Source: JAXMDC01 sp046349035 (GTDB lineage Bacteria > Pseudomonadota > Alphaproteobacteria > Rhizobiales > Kaistiaceae). Taken from it: DNA of 64,000 bases. The stretch spans positions 930,001-994,000 of the forward strand of contig JAXMDC010000002.1 in NCBI GenBank assembly GCA_046349035.1. Reading direction: 5' to 3'. The first letter of the stretch is position 1, and each line of letters begins with the position of its first letter. Made by a program: the position numbers and the translations under genes. Under the pieces are notes generated by a model. It was not told the DNA's origin. It made no database searches and was given only the letters and a program-made list of their open reading frames with translations. Shown in pieces: positions 30,525-38,915 of the stretch.

Positions 30525-33491
30525 ATGGCCGACCCCGGCAAATTCATTTCCGTGCGCGGCGCACGCGAACACAACCTGAAGAATGTCGATATCGACATTC
30601 CCCGCGACAAGCTGGTCGTGCTGACCGGGCTGTCGGGTTCGGGCAAGTCGTCGCTCGCCTTCGACACCATCTACGCCGAAGGTCAGCGCCGCTACGTCGA
30701 AAGCCTCTCGGCCTACGCCCGCCAGTTCCTGGAGATGATGCAGAAGCCCGACGTCGACCAGATCGACGGCCTCTCGCCGGCGATCTCGATCGAGCAGAAG
30801 ACCACCTCCCGAAACCCGCGCTCCACCGTCGGTACGGTCACCGAGATCCACGACTATCTCCGTCTGCTCTTCGCCCGCGTCGGCATCCCTTATTCGCCGG
30901 CGACCGGCCTGCCGATCGAGAGCCAAACGGTCAGCCAGATGGTCGATCGCGTGCTCGCCCTTCCCGAGGGAACGCGGCTCTACCTCCTCGCGCCGATCGT
31001 GCGCGGTCGGAAAGGCGAATATCGCAAGGAACTCGCCGACCTGATGAAGCGCGGCTTCCAGCGCGTGAAGATCGACGGAGCGTTCCACGAGATCGGCGAA
31101 GCGCCGGCCCTCGACAAGAAGTTCAAGCACGACATCGACGTGGTGGTCGACCGCATCGTCGTGCGGCCGGACATCTCCGCCCGCCTCGCCGAGTCCTTCG
31201 AGACGGCGCTGGAGCTCGCCGACGGCATCGCCATCGCCGAGATCGCCGAAGCGGCATCCGGTCTCGCCGAGGCGCCGGCGGCCTCGCCTCGCACCAAGAA
31301 GCGCGCCAAGGCAGCGGAGGCGCCACAATTGCCGCTCGCCGGTCGCGAGCCGGAGCGGATCACCTTTTCGGCGAAGTTCGCTTGCCCCGTGTCCGGATTC
31401 ACCGTGCCGGAGATCGAGCCGCGGCTCTTCTCGTTCAACAATCCCTTCGGGGCCTGCCCGGTCTGCGACGGCCTCGGCGTCGAGCGCAAGATCGATCCCG
31501 AGCTGGTCGTCCCGGACGAGACGCTCTCGCTTCACGACGGCGCAATCCACCCCTGGTCGCGGAGCGCCTCTTCGCCCTACTACACTCAAACGCTGGAGGC
31601 GCTGACCAAAGCCTACGATGCGTCGATGCGGACGCCTTGGGCCGATCTCCCGGCCGCCCTCCGCCAGGCGATCCTGTTCGGCACCGGCGAAGAGCCGATC
31701 GCCTTCACCTACAATGACGGCCTGCGGAAATACACGACCACCAAGCCGTTCGAGGGCGTCGTGCCCAATCTCGAGCGCCGCTGGCGCGAGACCGAGTCCG
31801 CCTGGTCGCGCGAGGAGATCGAGCGCTTCCAGTCGTCGAAGCCCTGCGAGGCCTGCCACGGCCATCGCCTGAAGCCGGAAGCGCTGGCGGTGAAGGTCGC
31901 CCACCTTCACATCGCCGAGGTCTCCGATATGTCGATACGCAAGGCGTCGGCCTGGTTTGAGGCTCTGCCGGCTGCGCTCACCGACAAGCAGAACGAGATC
32001 GCCGTCCGCATCCTCAAGGAAATCCGCGAGCGGCTGCGGTTCCTGGTCGATGTCGGCCTCGACTATCTCACCCTCGCCCGCCAGTCGGGGACGCTCTCCG
32101 GCGGCGAGAGCCAGCGCATTCGCCTCGCCTCGCAGATCGGCTCGGGGCTCACCGGCGTCCTTTACGTTCTCGACGAGCCGTCGATCGGCCTCCACCAGCG
32201 CGACAATGCCCGCTTGCTCGACACGCTTCGCCACCTCCGCGGTCTCGGCAACACCGTCCTTGTCGTCGAGCACGACGAAGACGCGATCCGCGCCGCCGAC
32301 TTCGTGGTCGATGTCGGCCCTGCCGCCGGTATCCATGGCGGCCATATCGTCGCCGCCGGCACCCCGGCCGAGATCATCGCCAACCCGCGCTCGCTGACCG
32401 GTAAGTACCTCTCCGGCGCCCTCGAAATCCCGACGCCCCCCCGCCGCCGCGACCCCGGCACGCGGAGGATCAAGATCGCCGGCGCCCGCGCCAACAACCT
32501 GAAGAACGTCACCGCCGAGATCCCGCTCGGCGTCTTTACCGCCGTGACCGGCGTTTCCGGCGGCGGCAAGTCGACGCTTCTGATCGACACGCTCTACAAG
32601 GCGGTCGCCCGCCGCCTGAACGGCGCCCGCGAGATTCCGGCAATCCACGACTCGATCACCGGTCTGGAACACCTCGACAAGGTCATCGACATCGACCAGT
32701 CGCCGATCGGCCGCACGCCCCGCTCCAACCCCGCGACCTACACCGGCGCCTTCACACCGATGCGCGAGTGGTTCGCCGGCCTCCCCGAGGCCAAGGCCCG
32801 CGGCTACGGCCCCGGCCGCTTCTCCTTCAACGTCAAGGGCGGACGCTGCGAGGCCTGCCAGGGCGACGGCGTCATCAAGATCGAGATGCACTTCCTCCCC
32901 GACGTCTACGTCACCTGCGATGTCTGCAAGGGCCACCGCTACAATCGCGAGACGCTGGAGGTGAAGTTCAAGGGCAAGTCGATCGCCGACGTGCTCGACA
33001 TGACCGTCGAGGAGGGCAAAGACCTTTTCGACGCCGTGCCGTCGATCCGCGACAAGATGGAGACGCTCGACCGGGTCGGCCTCGGCTACATCAAGGTCGG
33101 GCAGCAGGCGAATACCCTGTCTGGCGGCGAAGCGCAGCGCGTGAAGCTCGCCAAGGAGCTATCCCGCCGCTCGACCGGCCGCACCCTTTACCTACTCGAC
33201 GAGCCGACCACCGGCCTCCACTTCCACGATGTCGCCAAGCTGCTGGAAGTGCTGCACGAACTGGTCGACCAGGGCAACACGGTAGTAGTCATTGAGCACA
33301 ATCTGGAGGTCATCAAGACCGCCGACTGGGTGATCGACCTTGGCCCCGAGGGCGGCGACGGTGGCGGCGAGATCGTCGCGTCGGGACCGCCGGAGGAGAT
33401 CGTCAGGGCCAAGCGGAGCCATACCGGCGCATTTCTCAAGCCGGTGCTCGCCCGCGCCAAGCGCCGCCCAGCACGCGACGCCGCCGAATAG
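30525..33491 (+). CDS. uvrA: Excinuclease ABC subunit A
   Basis: 988 residues, ATG at 30525. Two ABC ATPase units: Walker A GLSGSGKSSLAFDT and GVSGGGKSTLLIDT, signatures LSGGESQRIRLASQIG and LSGGEAQRVKLAKEL, and Walker B VLDEPSIGLHQ and LLDEPTTGLHF. The C-terminal zinc module CEACQGDGVIKIEM plus CDVCKGHRYN is intact. The first zinc-finger-like module reads CPVSGF then CPVCDG, so one of its four Cys is Ser, a form I associate with alphaproteobacterial UvrA. An Ala/Lys-rich insert (SPRTKKRAKAAEAPQ) explains the extra length over E. coli. Damage recognition in nucleotide excision repair; SOS control is supported by the upstream LexA box. Confidence 0.97.
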   Translation: MADPGKFISVRGAREHNLKNVDIDIPRDKLVVLTGLSGSGKSSLAFDTIYAEGQRRYVESLSAYARQFLEMMQKPDVDQIDGLSPAISIEQKTTSRNPRSTVGTVTEIHDYLRLLFARVGIPYSPATGLPIESQTVSQMVDRVLALPEGTRLYLLAPIVRGRKGEYRKELADLMKRGFQRVKIDGAFHEIGEAPALDKKFKHDIDVVVDRIVVRPDISARLAESFETALELADGIAIAEIAEAASGLAEAPAASPRTKKRAKAAEAPQLPLAGREPERITFSAKFACPVSGFTVPEIEPRLFSFNNPFGACPVCDGLGVERKIDPELVVPDETLSLHDGAIHPWSRSASSPYYTQTLEALTKAYDASMRTPWADLPAALRQAILFGTGEEPIAFTYNDGLRKYTTTKPFEGVVPNLERRWRETESAWSREEIERFQSSKPCEACHGHRLKPEALAVKVAHLHIAEVSDMSIRKASAWFEALPAALTDKQNEIAVRILKEIRERLRFLVDVGLDYLTLARQSGTLSGGESQRIRLASQIGSGLTGVLYVLDEPSIGLHQRDNARLLDTLRHLRGLGNTVLVVEHDEDAIRAADFVVDVGPAAGIHGGHIVAAGTPAEIIANPRSLTGKYLSGALEIPTPPRRRDPGTRRIKIAGARANNLKNVTAEIPLGVFTAVTGVSGGGKSTLLIDTLYKAVARRLNGAREIPAIHDSITGLEHLDKVIDIDQSPIGRTPRSNPATYTGAFTPMREWFAGLPEAKARGYGPGRFSFNVKGGRCEACQGDGVIKIEMHFLPDVYVTCDVCKGHRYNRETLEVKFKGKSIADVLDMTVEEGKDLFDAVPSIRDKMETLDRVGLGYIKVGQQANTLSGGEAQRVKLAKELSRRSTGRTLYLLDEPTTGLHFHDVAKLLEVLHELVDQGNTVVVIEHNLEVIKTADWVIDLGPEGGDGGGEIVASGPPEEIVRAKRSHTGAFLKPVLARAKRRPARDAAE

Positions 33492-33558
33492 GCCGGTTGT
33501 GCCGGCGCGGCGACGCTTGTAGGTTTGCGGCACGAGCCAGGGAGATGAGACCGGCGCC

Positions 33559-34269
33559 ATGAAGACACCCCCGTCCTCCGGACCGTCTAAGTCCTCCGGA
33601 CCATCGAAAGTTTGGATCGCCGTCGGCACGCTGGTGCCGCCGGCCCTCTTCGTCGCCGCCCTGATCTTCGATTTCCTCTACGGCAAGCCGGTACCGCCGG
33701 TCGGACCGACCATCGCCGCTGCTAGCAAGTGGATCTCCGACACCTTCGGCGACACCGTCGCCCCACTGATCGGCCAGGGCTACAACCCGGTCTATCCGGT
33801 CTCGGGCGAGAAGGAAGCCGCCCGCGACCACTGCAACACTGCCTGCGTGATCGCTCATTTGCCGGACGATAAGGAGTGGATCCAGCTCGGGCCCACATCT
33901 GAAGAGGGCTACTACTACGTCGATCCGCCGCCGGACGGCTGCGCCTTCATCTCCGCGCAGATCAACCGCAAGCCCCTCGCCACGCTGACCGACAAACCCG
34001 CTGCCGTGCTCTTCGATGGCGCGCCGAAGGAAGATCTGCAGAACTGCAATCCGAAGGTCCGGCTCGGGAAGTACGACTTCGGCTGGCAGGTTCCGGCCTG
34101 GTACCGCAGTTCGAACTGGATCGTTGTCAGCGTGCCGAAGAAGATTCCGCAGACCGACGCCAACTACCGCCTGACGGTTTGCGCCTACGACACCGCCGGC
34201 AAGCTCTACCAATATGTCGGCGATCACTCGCGCGACTACATGTCGGCCGAGGATGTCCGCCGCTGCTAG
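33559..34269 (+). CDS. Hypothetical single-pass membrane protein
   Basis: 236 residues from ATG 33559. The N-terminus has a short repeat (SSGPSKSSGPSK) encoded by near-identical DNA, then one transmembrane segment (VWIAVGTLVPPALFVAALIFDFLYG). The rest is predicted outside the membrane and has five Cys, including HCNTACVIAH and a C-terminal Cys, so disulfides are likely. No family was recognised. It lies 67 bases after uvrA on the same strand, but no coupling is evident. Confidence 0.7.
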   Translation: MKTPPSSGPSKSSGPSKVWIAVGTLVPPALFVAALIFDFLYGKPVPPVGPTIAAASKWISDTFGDTVAPLIGQGYNPVYPVSGEKEAARDHCNTACVIAHLPDDKEWIQLGPTSEEGYYYVDPPPDGCAFISAQINRKPLATLTDKPAAVLFDGAPKEDLQNCNPKVRLGKYDFGWQVPAWYRSSNWIVVSVPKKIPQTDANYRLTVCAYDTAGKLYQYVGDHSRDYMSAEDVRRC

Positions 34270-34750
34270 GACGGCGGCGCGGCCATGCTGGCCGCTGGCT
34301 CACGGCTAGCCGCCGTGCCCCCCGCCCGCGGCTAAGGTCCGCCGGGCGTTTCCGCCGTTCGGTGCCGGCCCTTTTCCCGTCGCCGATGCGCTGAACCTTT
34401 CATCCGTGTCAGCGGATCGCCTGGCAATCGCGACCGGTCGGCAGCGGCCGGGGCCGGACCAAACCGCCGCCGGAACTCCTTCTGGCATCGTGGCCGTTGC
34501 CCCCAGGCAAGGAACCGACGCCCCGGTCGGTGCTCGGAGGAAACGGACACCCGGCGCGGATCGCCTCGCCGGTGTCCGCAAGAAATTGGCAGCGGGCAAC
34601 AGTCTCACCCCCCCCGACACTCGGCAAGGAGCGACTTGCCCTAGCGACACAAGGCGGAAAGCTCCGCGACGCGCGACGACAAGACGATCGGTCCGTTACG
34701 CGCCGGAGAAACCGAGCAGGCACACGCGTATTTCGCCTTTCCGCGGCATC

Positions 34751-34790
34751 TTGCTGCGATGCAGCAAATGCAAGACTGCCATGCGGCAGT
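34751..34790. other. Two adjacent short hairpins, possible structured RNA
   Basis: A perfect 7-bp stem TTGCTGC (34751-34757) / GCAGCAA (34761-34767) with loop GAT is followed seven bases later by a perfect 6-bp stem ACTGCC (34775-34780) / GGCAGT (34785-34790) with loop ATGC. There is no T run, so it is not an obvious terminator. It could be part of an unannotated RNA. Confidence 0.35.
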
Positions 34791-34870
34791 CCGTCTGTTG
34801 CGACCGCGCCGATTCTCCTACATTTTCACTAACGCTGGCGGAAACGTTGAGTCGGCGCCGGTTGCCGGGC

Positions 34871-34910
34871 GAAGCGGCATATAGAAGGCTGAAGCGGCAT
34901 ATAGAAGGCT
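34871..34910. repeat. Perfect 20-base tandem duplication
   Basis: GAAGCGGCATATAGAAGGCT occurs twice head to tail with no mismatch. Each copy contains a TATAGA hexamer. It lies in the gene-poor stretch upstream of the terminators; a recent slippage event or duplicated promoter element are both possible. Confidence 0.9.
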
Positions 34911-35090
34911 AAGGGCGGGCTTACAGGAGCGGGTGTCGATAGCCCCGCTCAGGAGCCGAACTCAGAAGCCCCAGCGAGGCCGGCCCGTCGTGAGTTCAGT
35001 TCGCGATAGATGCGTGTCCTCCCCTCGCATCGGTCGCGTGAGGTGCCCAACAAGCGCTCCTCCTCCCTGCGCTCGGGTACCTTAAAGAAA

Positions 35091-35127
35091 ACGCCCGCCG
35101 ATCCTCCCTCGGCGGGCGTTTTTCTTT
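35091..35127. terminator. Bidirectional rho-independent terminator
   Basis: ACGCCCGCCG (35091-35100) pairs with CGGCGGGCGT (35110-35119) around a nine-base loop. It is flanked by an A run on the left and a T run on the right, so the structure works in both directions. It would stop the - strand transcript of the outer-membrane gene and any + strand transcript from the gene-poor stretch. Confidence 0.85.
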
Positions 35128-35177
35128 TTTGAACGCCCCGAGACCGGCGGCGCAGACCCATTGCGACTCCCAAGACG

Positions 35178-35204
35178 AAAAGAGCCGCACAACGTGCGGC
35201 TCTT
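35178..35204 (-). terminator. Rho-independent terminator of the outer-membrane gene
   Basis: AAGAGCCGCAC (35180-35190) and GTGCGGCTCTT (35194-35204) form an 11-bp stem with a three-base loop. On the - strand the stem is followed by a T-rich run. It lies 47 bases after the stop of the beta-barrel gene, and a second terminator follows further on. Confidence 0.85.
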
Positions 35205-35250
35205 CGGATCTCAACCAAGCACCGGCAACTTCGCCCGCTGCCAACGGCCT

Positions 35251-35952
35251 TTAGGGGAACTTAAGGGCAGCTTTAGCCCTTACCATCGTGAAGGCGAGTT
35301 CACGGGTGCTCGCCAAGATGCCGCTGGGCGTGGCAGGAATCTCTCCGTCGTTATTCAATCTGACAAAGAGCACGTCCGTGCCAATGAAGAAATTGCGCCC
35401 GGCCAAGTAGTCAATGCCAACACCCGCGGTCCAGCCATTCATCACCGTACCCGGGCTCGAAGAGTCCCCAGGGACAGTATAATCAATGTTACTCCACGCG
35501 GCGCCACCCGTCCCATAGAAAAGAGCATTTCCCCAAGCATAGCCGACTCGGCCCCTCGCCGTCGCGATCCAAGTCAGGTGATCAGTCGCAACAGGAGCCG
35601 TGGCCCAATCCTGCTTCGCATTGCTGCGAACGATATCGCCCTCCAAGCCGAAGACCCACGCCCCCGCCTGGAAATTCGCCCCAGCAATTCCACCGATGAA
35701 CTCGCCCGCCGGGCCGTTGGCCGTGACCGATTGAGGAACAGAGTTGGTCCACCGACTGCTTGCTCCAACCAAGCCACCACCGACCAAGCCTCCATACACC
35801 CCCATCCACGGAGTGTCCGGCGCAGCCGGTGCGGGTGCCGGAGCCGGCGCTGCGGCCGGGCGGGCGGGAGCCGTGACGCGGTCGGCGGCAAATGCAGTAA
35901 CAGCGCTGAAGCCCAGGACAGCGGCTGCGGCAAGCAGAACGTTCTTCTTCAT
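35251..35952 (-). CDS. Outer-membrane beta-barrel protein (Omp25/RopB-like)
   Basis: 233 residues from ATG 35952, preceded by a GAGGGG site. Signal peptide MKKNVLLAAAAVLGFSAVTA cut after AFA, then an Ala/Pro linker (about 24 residues of PA repeats), then a beta-barrel with alternating aromatic strands (WMGVYGGLVGGGLVG, AWVFGLEGDIVRS, WIATARGRVGYAWGNALFYGTGGAAWSNIDY, GWTAGVGIDYLAGRNFFIGTDVLF) and a hydrophobic C-terminal strand ending in Phe-Pro. It matches the small OMP_b-brl family of alphaproteobacteria. Two terminators follow it, suggesting strong expression. GC content is lower than in the flanking core genes. Confidence 0.87.
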   Translation of the reverse strand: MKKNVLLAAAAVLGFSAVTAFAADRVTAPARPAAAPAPAPAPAAPDTPWMGVYGGLVGGGLVGASSRWTNSVPQSVTANGPAGEFIGGIAGANFQAGAWVFGLEGDIVRSNAKQDWATAPVATDHLTWIATARGRVGYAWGNALFYGTGGAAWSNIDYTVPGDSSSPGTVMNGWTAGVGIDYLAGRNFFIGTDVLFVRLNNDGEIPATPSGILASTRELAFTMVRAKAALKFP

Positions 35953-36536
35953 AATCAGCGACCCCTCACCGATCCCCCTGATCTGCCCGATGAGGCAGCT
36001 CACGGCACTCAATTCAGTTGTCTTGTTAGCCCACCGTAAGGCACCGATCCAGTCATCCACAAGAAATCAGTAACCCTGTGTCCTTGCAGCAACAGCCCGC
36101 CAAAGGGCCGACCGTAGTCACACTATCCGATTGAAAAAGCATCGGAATTGCACTCGAACTGAACGGGAAGACGCACCTTGATAAGGGATGGTGACGCGGT
36201 CTACGGGCGCAACGCGCCTAGGAGAACTTCCGACCGAACCCAACTCTTGTGCGTGACAACTGCCGCCAGACGCCTCGCGAGTCGCGCAACCGTCTCCATC
36301 CACCCGCATTTGCACATCGCGGCGAGCACGAACCGTTCCCTGCGAACGCCGCGTCCATGCCCCCCGCGTGCAACCCGTCCACCGCGGCGGACACAGCAGG
36401 CCACGGCCCACACTCTGTGTTCGTCCAGACACCTGCATGCCCGAGCCCGAATCCGTGACCACCGGCCGACCTCGGCGCTAGTCGGCCATTCGCCCCGAAT
36501 ATTGAACCCCCCGCCGCCCTTCACTAGGGTCGCCGC
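35953..36536. other. 584-base divergent intergenic region
   Basis: It separates the outer-membrane gene (-) from trmFO (+). Frames in it look like chance openings without ribosome sites. It is relatively AT-rich for the first 200 bases, which should include the promoter of the strongly terminated barrel gene, but I could not assign a clean -35/-10. A GAAC-N8-GAAC near 36220-36240 has the wrong spacing for LexA. Confidence 0.5.
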
Positions 36537-37940
36537 ATGTCCCAGACCCCTGTCCATATCGTCGGCGGCGGCCTTGCTGGCTCGGAGGCCGCCTGGCAGA
36601 TCGCCGAGCGCGGCATCCCGGTGGTGCTGCACGAGATGCGCCCGGTTCGCGGCACGCCGGCGCACCAGACCTCGGGCCTCGCCGAACTCGTCTGCTCCAA
36701 TTCCTTCCGCTCCGACGACGCCGCCACCAACGCCGTCGGCCTCCTCCACGAGGAGATGCGCCGCGCCGGCTCGCTGATCCTCGCCATGGGCGACCGTCAC
36801 AAGCTCCCCGCCGGCGGCGCGCTAGCGGTCGACCGCGTCGGCTTCTCGGATGCTGTCACCGCAGCTCTCGCGGGCCACCCGCTGGTGACGGTGGAGCGCG
36901 GCGAGATCGCCGGCCTCCCCCCCGCCGAGTGGCAGAGTGTTATCGTCGCCACCGGCCCGCTCACTTCGCCCGCCCTCGCCGAGGCGATCCGTGCGCGGAC
37001 CGGCGAGGACGCCCTCGCCTTCTTCGACGCCATCGCCCCGATCGTCCACGTCGACTCGATCGACACGACGATTGCCTGGCGCCAATCGCGCTACGACAAG
37101 GAGGGCCCCGGCGGCACCGGCGCCGACTACCTCAACTGCCCGATGGACCGAGAGCAGTATCTCGCGTTCGTCGCCGCGCTTCTAGCCGGCGAGAAGACCG
37201 AGTTCCGCGAATGGGAGAAGGACACGCCCTATTTCGACGGCTGCCTGCCGATCGAGGTGATGGCCGAGCGCGGCGTCGAGACCCTTCGCTTCGGGCCGAT
37301 GAAGCCGGTCGGCCTTACCAATCCCAACCGCCCCGAACGTCCCTACGCCGTGGTCCAACTCCGCCAGGACAACGCCCTCGGCACGCTCTGGAACATGGTC
37401 GGCTTCCAGACCAAGCTCAAATATGCTGAGCAGGTGCGAATCTTCCGTAGCATTCCCGGCCTGGAGAACGCCGAATTCGCCCGCCTCGGAGGCCTCCACC
37501 GCAACACTTTCCTCAATTCGCCGAAGCTCCTCGACGCAACGCTCCGCCTCAAGGCCGAGCCGCGCCTCCGCTTCGCCGGCCAGATTACCGGCTGCGAGGG
37601 CTATGTCGAGTCGGCGGCCATCGGCCTTCTGGCCGGGCGCTTTGCCGCCGCCGAGCGCCACGGCGCCGAGCCGTCGCTACCGCCGCCGACCACCGCCTTC
37701 GGTGCCCTCCTCGCCCACATCACGGGCGGCCACATCAGCACTGAGGAGGGGGCCGACAGCAGCCGCTCGTTCCAACCGATGAACGTCAATTTCGGCCTCT
37801 TCCCGCCGCTGCCCGCTCCCCCCATGAGAACGAAGTCCGGCGAGGATCGCGGCCAGGCGAAAAAGCGCGCCCTCTCTGTCCGCGCTCTCGCCGACCTCGA
37901 CCGCTGGCTCGGCATAGCGGTTGGAGTCGCCGCCGAGTGA
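36537..37940 (+). CDS. trmFO: tRNA (uracil-54-C5)-methyltransferase, folate/FAD-dependent
   Basis: 467 residues, ATG at 36537. The FAD-binding start VHIVGGGLAGSEAAWQIAERG, the TrmFO signature HEMRPVRGTPAHQTSGLAELVCSNSFRSDD (with the conserved Cys), and FEGCLPIEVMAERG/ETLRFGPMKPVGL-type and ITGCEGYVESAAIGLLAGRFA motifs are all present. It makes 5-methyluridine at position 54 of tRNA using methylene-tetrahydrofolate. Normal length. It is convergent with the sec operon. Confidence 0.95.
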   Translation: MSQTPVHIVGGGLAGSEAAWQIAERGIPVVLHEMRPVRGTPAHQTSGLAELVCSNSFRSDDAATNAVGLLHEEMRRAGSLILAMGDRHKLPAGGALAVDRVGFSDAVTAALAGHPLVTVERGEIAGLPPAEWQSVIVATGPLTSPALAEAIRARTGEDALAFFDAIAPIVHVDSIDTTIAWRQSRYDKEGPGGTGADYLNCPMDREQYLAFVAALLAGEKTEFREWEKDTPYFDGCLPIEVMAERGVETLRFGPMKPVGLTNPNRPERPYAVVQLRQDNALGTLWNMVGFQTKLKYAEQVRIFRSIPGLENAEFARLGGLHRNTFLNSPKLLDATLRLKAEPRLRFAGQITGCEGYVESAAIGLLAGRFAAAERHGAEPSLPPPTTAFGALLAHITGGHISTEEGADSSRSFQPMNVNFGLFPPLPAPPMRTKSGEDRGQAKKRALSVRALADLDRWLGIAVGVAAE

Positions 37941-38075
37941 CGGCGGCAGCACGGACCTCGGCGGCAGCACCTTCATTCTAGGGCCACTTAGGGTCCCAAG
38001 AGGCGCCGTCTTCAGCGAACCAACCCGGAGCCCGCTGCGGCCAAGCGCCTGAGCGACGAGGAGCCCGCCTATCGC

Positions 38076-38897
38076 CTAGTGGCTCCAGCGGCGGGCGGCG
38101 CGCCACAGCGCCCATTGCAGCCGCCACTGCGGCAGCGGCCCGGGATCGACGCCGGGGTGGCCTGACCGCGGCCGCCGAAGCGTCGGCGCCACGATTGCGA
38201 GCGGCAGGAAGGCCGGAACCAGAGCCGGGGGCAATTGCTTCAAAGCCGCTTCCGCCAAGCCGGCGCGCTGCATCGCAACGTCGCGGAATTCAGCCGCGAC
38301 GGCGGCAAGCGCCGCCGTCGCCGGGCGCCCCGCCTCTAGCGATTTCGGGGCAATGCCATGCACTGCGAGCCGGTCGGCGGGAAGAAACAGGCGTCCGCGC
38401 CGGAGGTCATGCTCGACGCGGAGGAGCCGCCGCGTCAGCGCTAATGCTACTGCTGCATGCCCTGCCGCCTCGCCGCTTTCCTCGCCCTTCCCCCCGAGGA
38501 TGAGCGCTCCGAGTTGCAGCGCCACCCCCTCCGTATCGGCGGCGTAGCCGGCGAACGTGGAAAAATTGGCGGGCGGGTCCGCGTAGAAGTCGGCGGCATG
38601 AGCATCGAGCAGCCGCTCCAGCGCCGACAGCGGCAGTCCGCACGAGCGAACCGTGGAAATTAGCGCTTCGGCAAGCGGATTGCCCCAGGCATCGCCGCTT
38701 TGCAGAGCCTCCCGCCACCATTGCAGTCGGATTTCGCCAGCCCGTGGCTCGTGAATGCGGTAGGCCAGGGCGGCCATCTCGGCGGCAAAAGCATGGAGCG
38801 CCATCAAATGTCGGCGTTCAGGCTCCGGTGCAAAGAGGTCAGAGAAATAGGCGGCGGGGTCGCTCCGACGCAGGTCGGCGAAAGCGCCTTGGGGCAA
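38076..38897 (-). CDS. Squalene/phytoene synthase-fold protein, NDUFAF6-like
   Basis: 273 residues; the start is a TTG at 38897, 18 bases after the secF stop. It has the isoprenoid-synthase helical fold pattern, but the catalytic Asp-rich motifs are not visible: the first site reads LHAFAAEMAAL where synthases have DD-x-x-D, and the second reads AADTEGVALQLGALILG. GEIRLQWWREAL and the overall pattern resemble mitochondrial NDUFAF6, the complex I assembly factor, which is also a non-catalytic relative. It is the last gene of yajC-secD-secF, a recurrent place for this family in alphaproteobacteria. An assembly or membrane-lipid-binding role is more likely than terpene synthesis; this is inference. 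Confidence 0.8.
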   Translation of the reverse strand: MPQGAFADLRRSDPAAYFSDLFAPEPERRHLMALHAFAAEMAALAYRIHEPRAGEIRLQWWREALQSGDAWGNPLAEALISTVRSCGLPLSALERLLDAHAADFYADPPANFSTFAGYAADTEGVALQLGALILGGKGEESGEAAGHAAVALALTRRLLRVEHDLRRGRLFLPADRLAVHGIAPKSLEAGRPATAALAAVAAEFRDVAMQRAGLAEAALKQLPPALVPAFLPLAIVAPTLRRPRSGHPGVDPGPLPQWRLQWALWRAARRWSH

Positions 38898-38915
38898 AAC
38901 CCGGCCCGCCGAAAG

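Larger units (their letters stand above)
34270..35250. other. 981-base stretch without a convincing gene
   Basis: Open frames here lack ribosome sites and have low-complexity Arg/Pro-rich translations, so I call none. The stretch contains two back-to-back hairpins, a 20-base tandem duplication and, at its right end, the terminators of the outer-membrane gene, all listed separately. It may carry a small RNA or decayed sequence. Confidence 0.6.

Noticed and set aside
30393..32936. An 847-residue antisense frame inside uvrA
   Set aside because: High GC and wobble bias create long antisense frames; the translation is Arg/Gly/Asp-rich and has no ribosome site, while uvrA is unambiguous.
34406..34912. 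A 168-residue frame in the gene-poor stretch
   Set aside because: Arg/Pro-rich translation without a ribosome site; it ends in the tandem duplication.
36220..36240. GAAC-N8-GAAC upstream of trmFO
   Set aside because: Spacing is eight, not seven; no SOS role is expected for trmFO.
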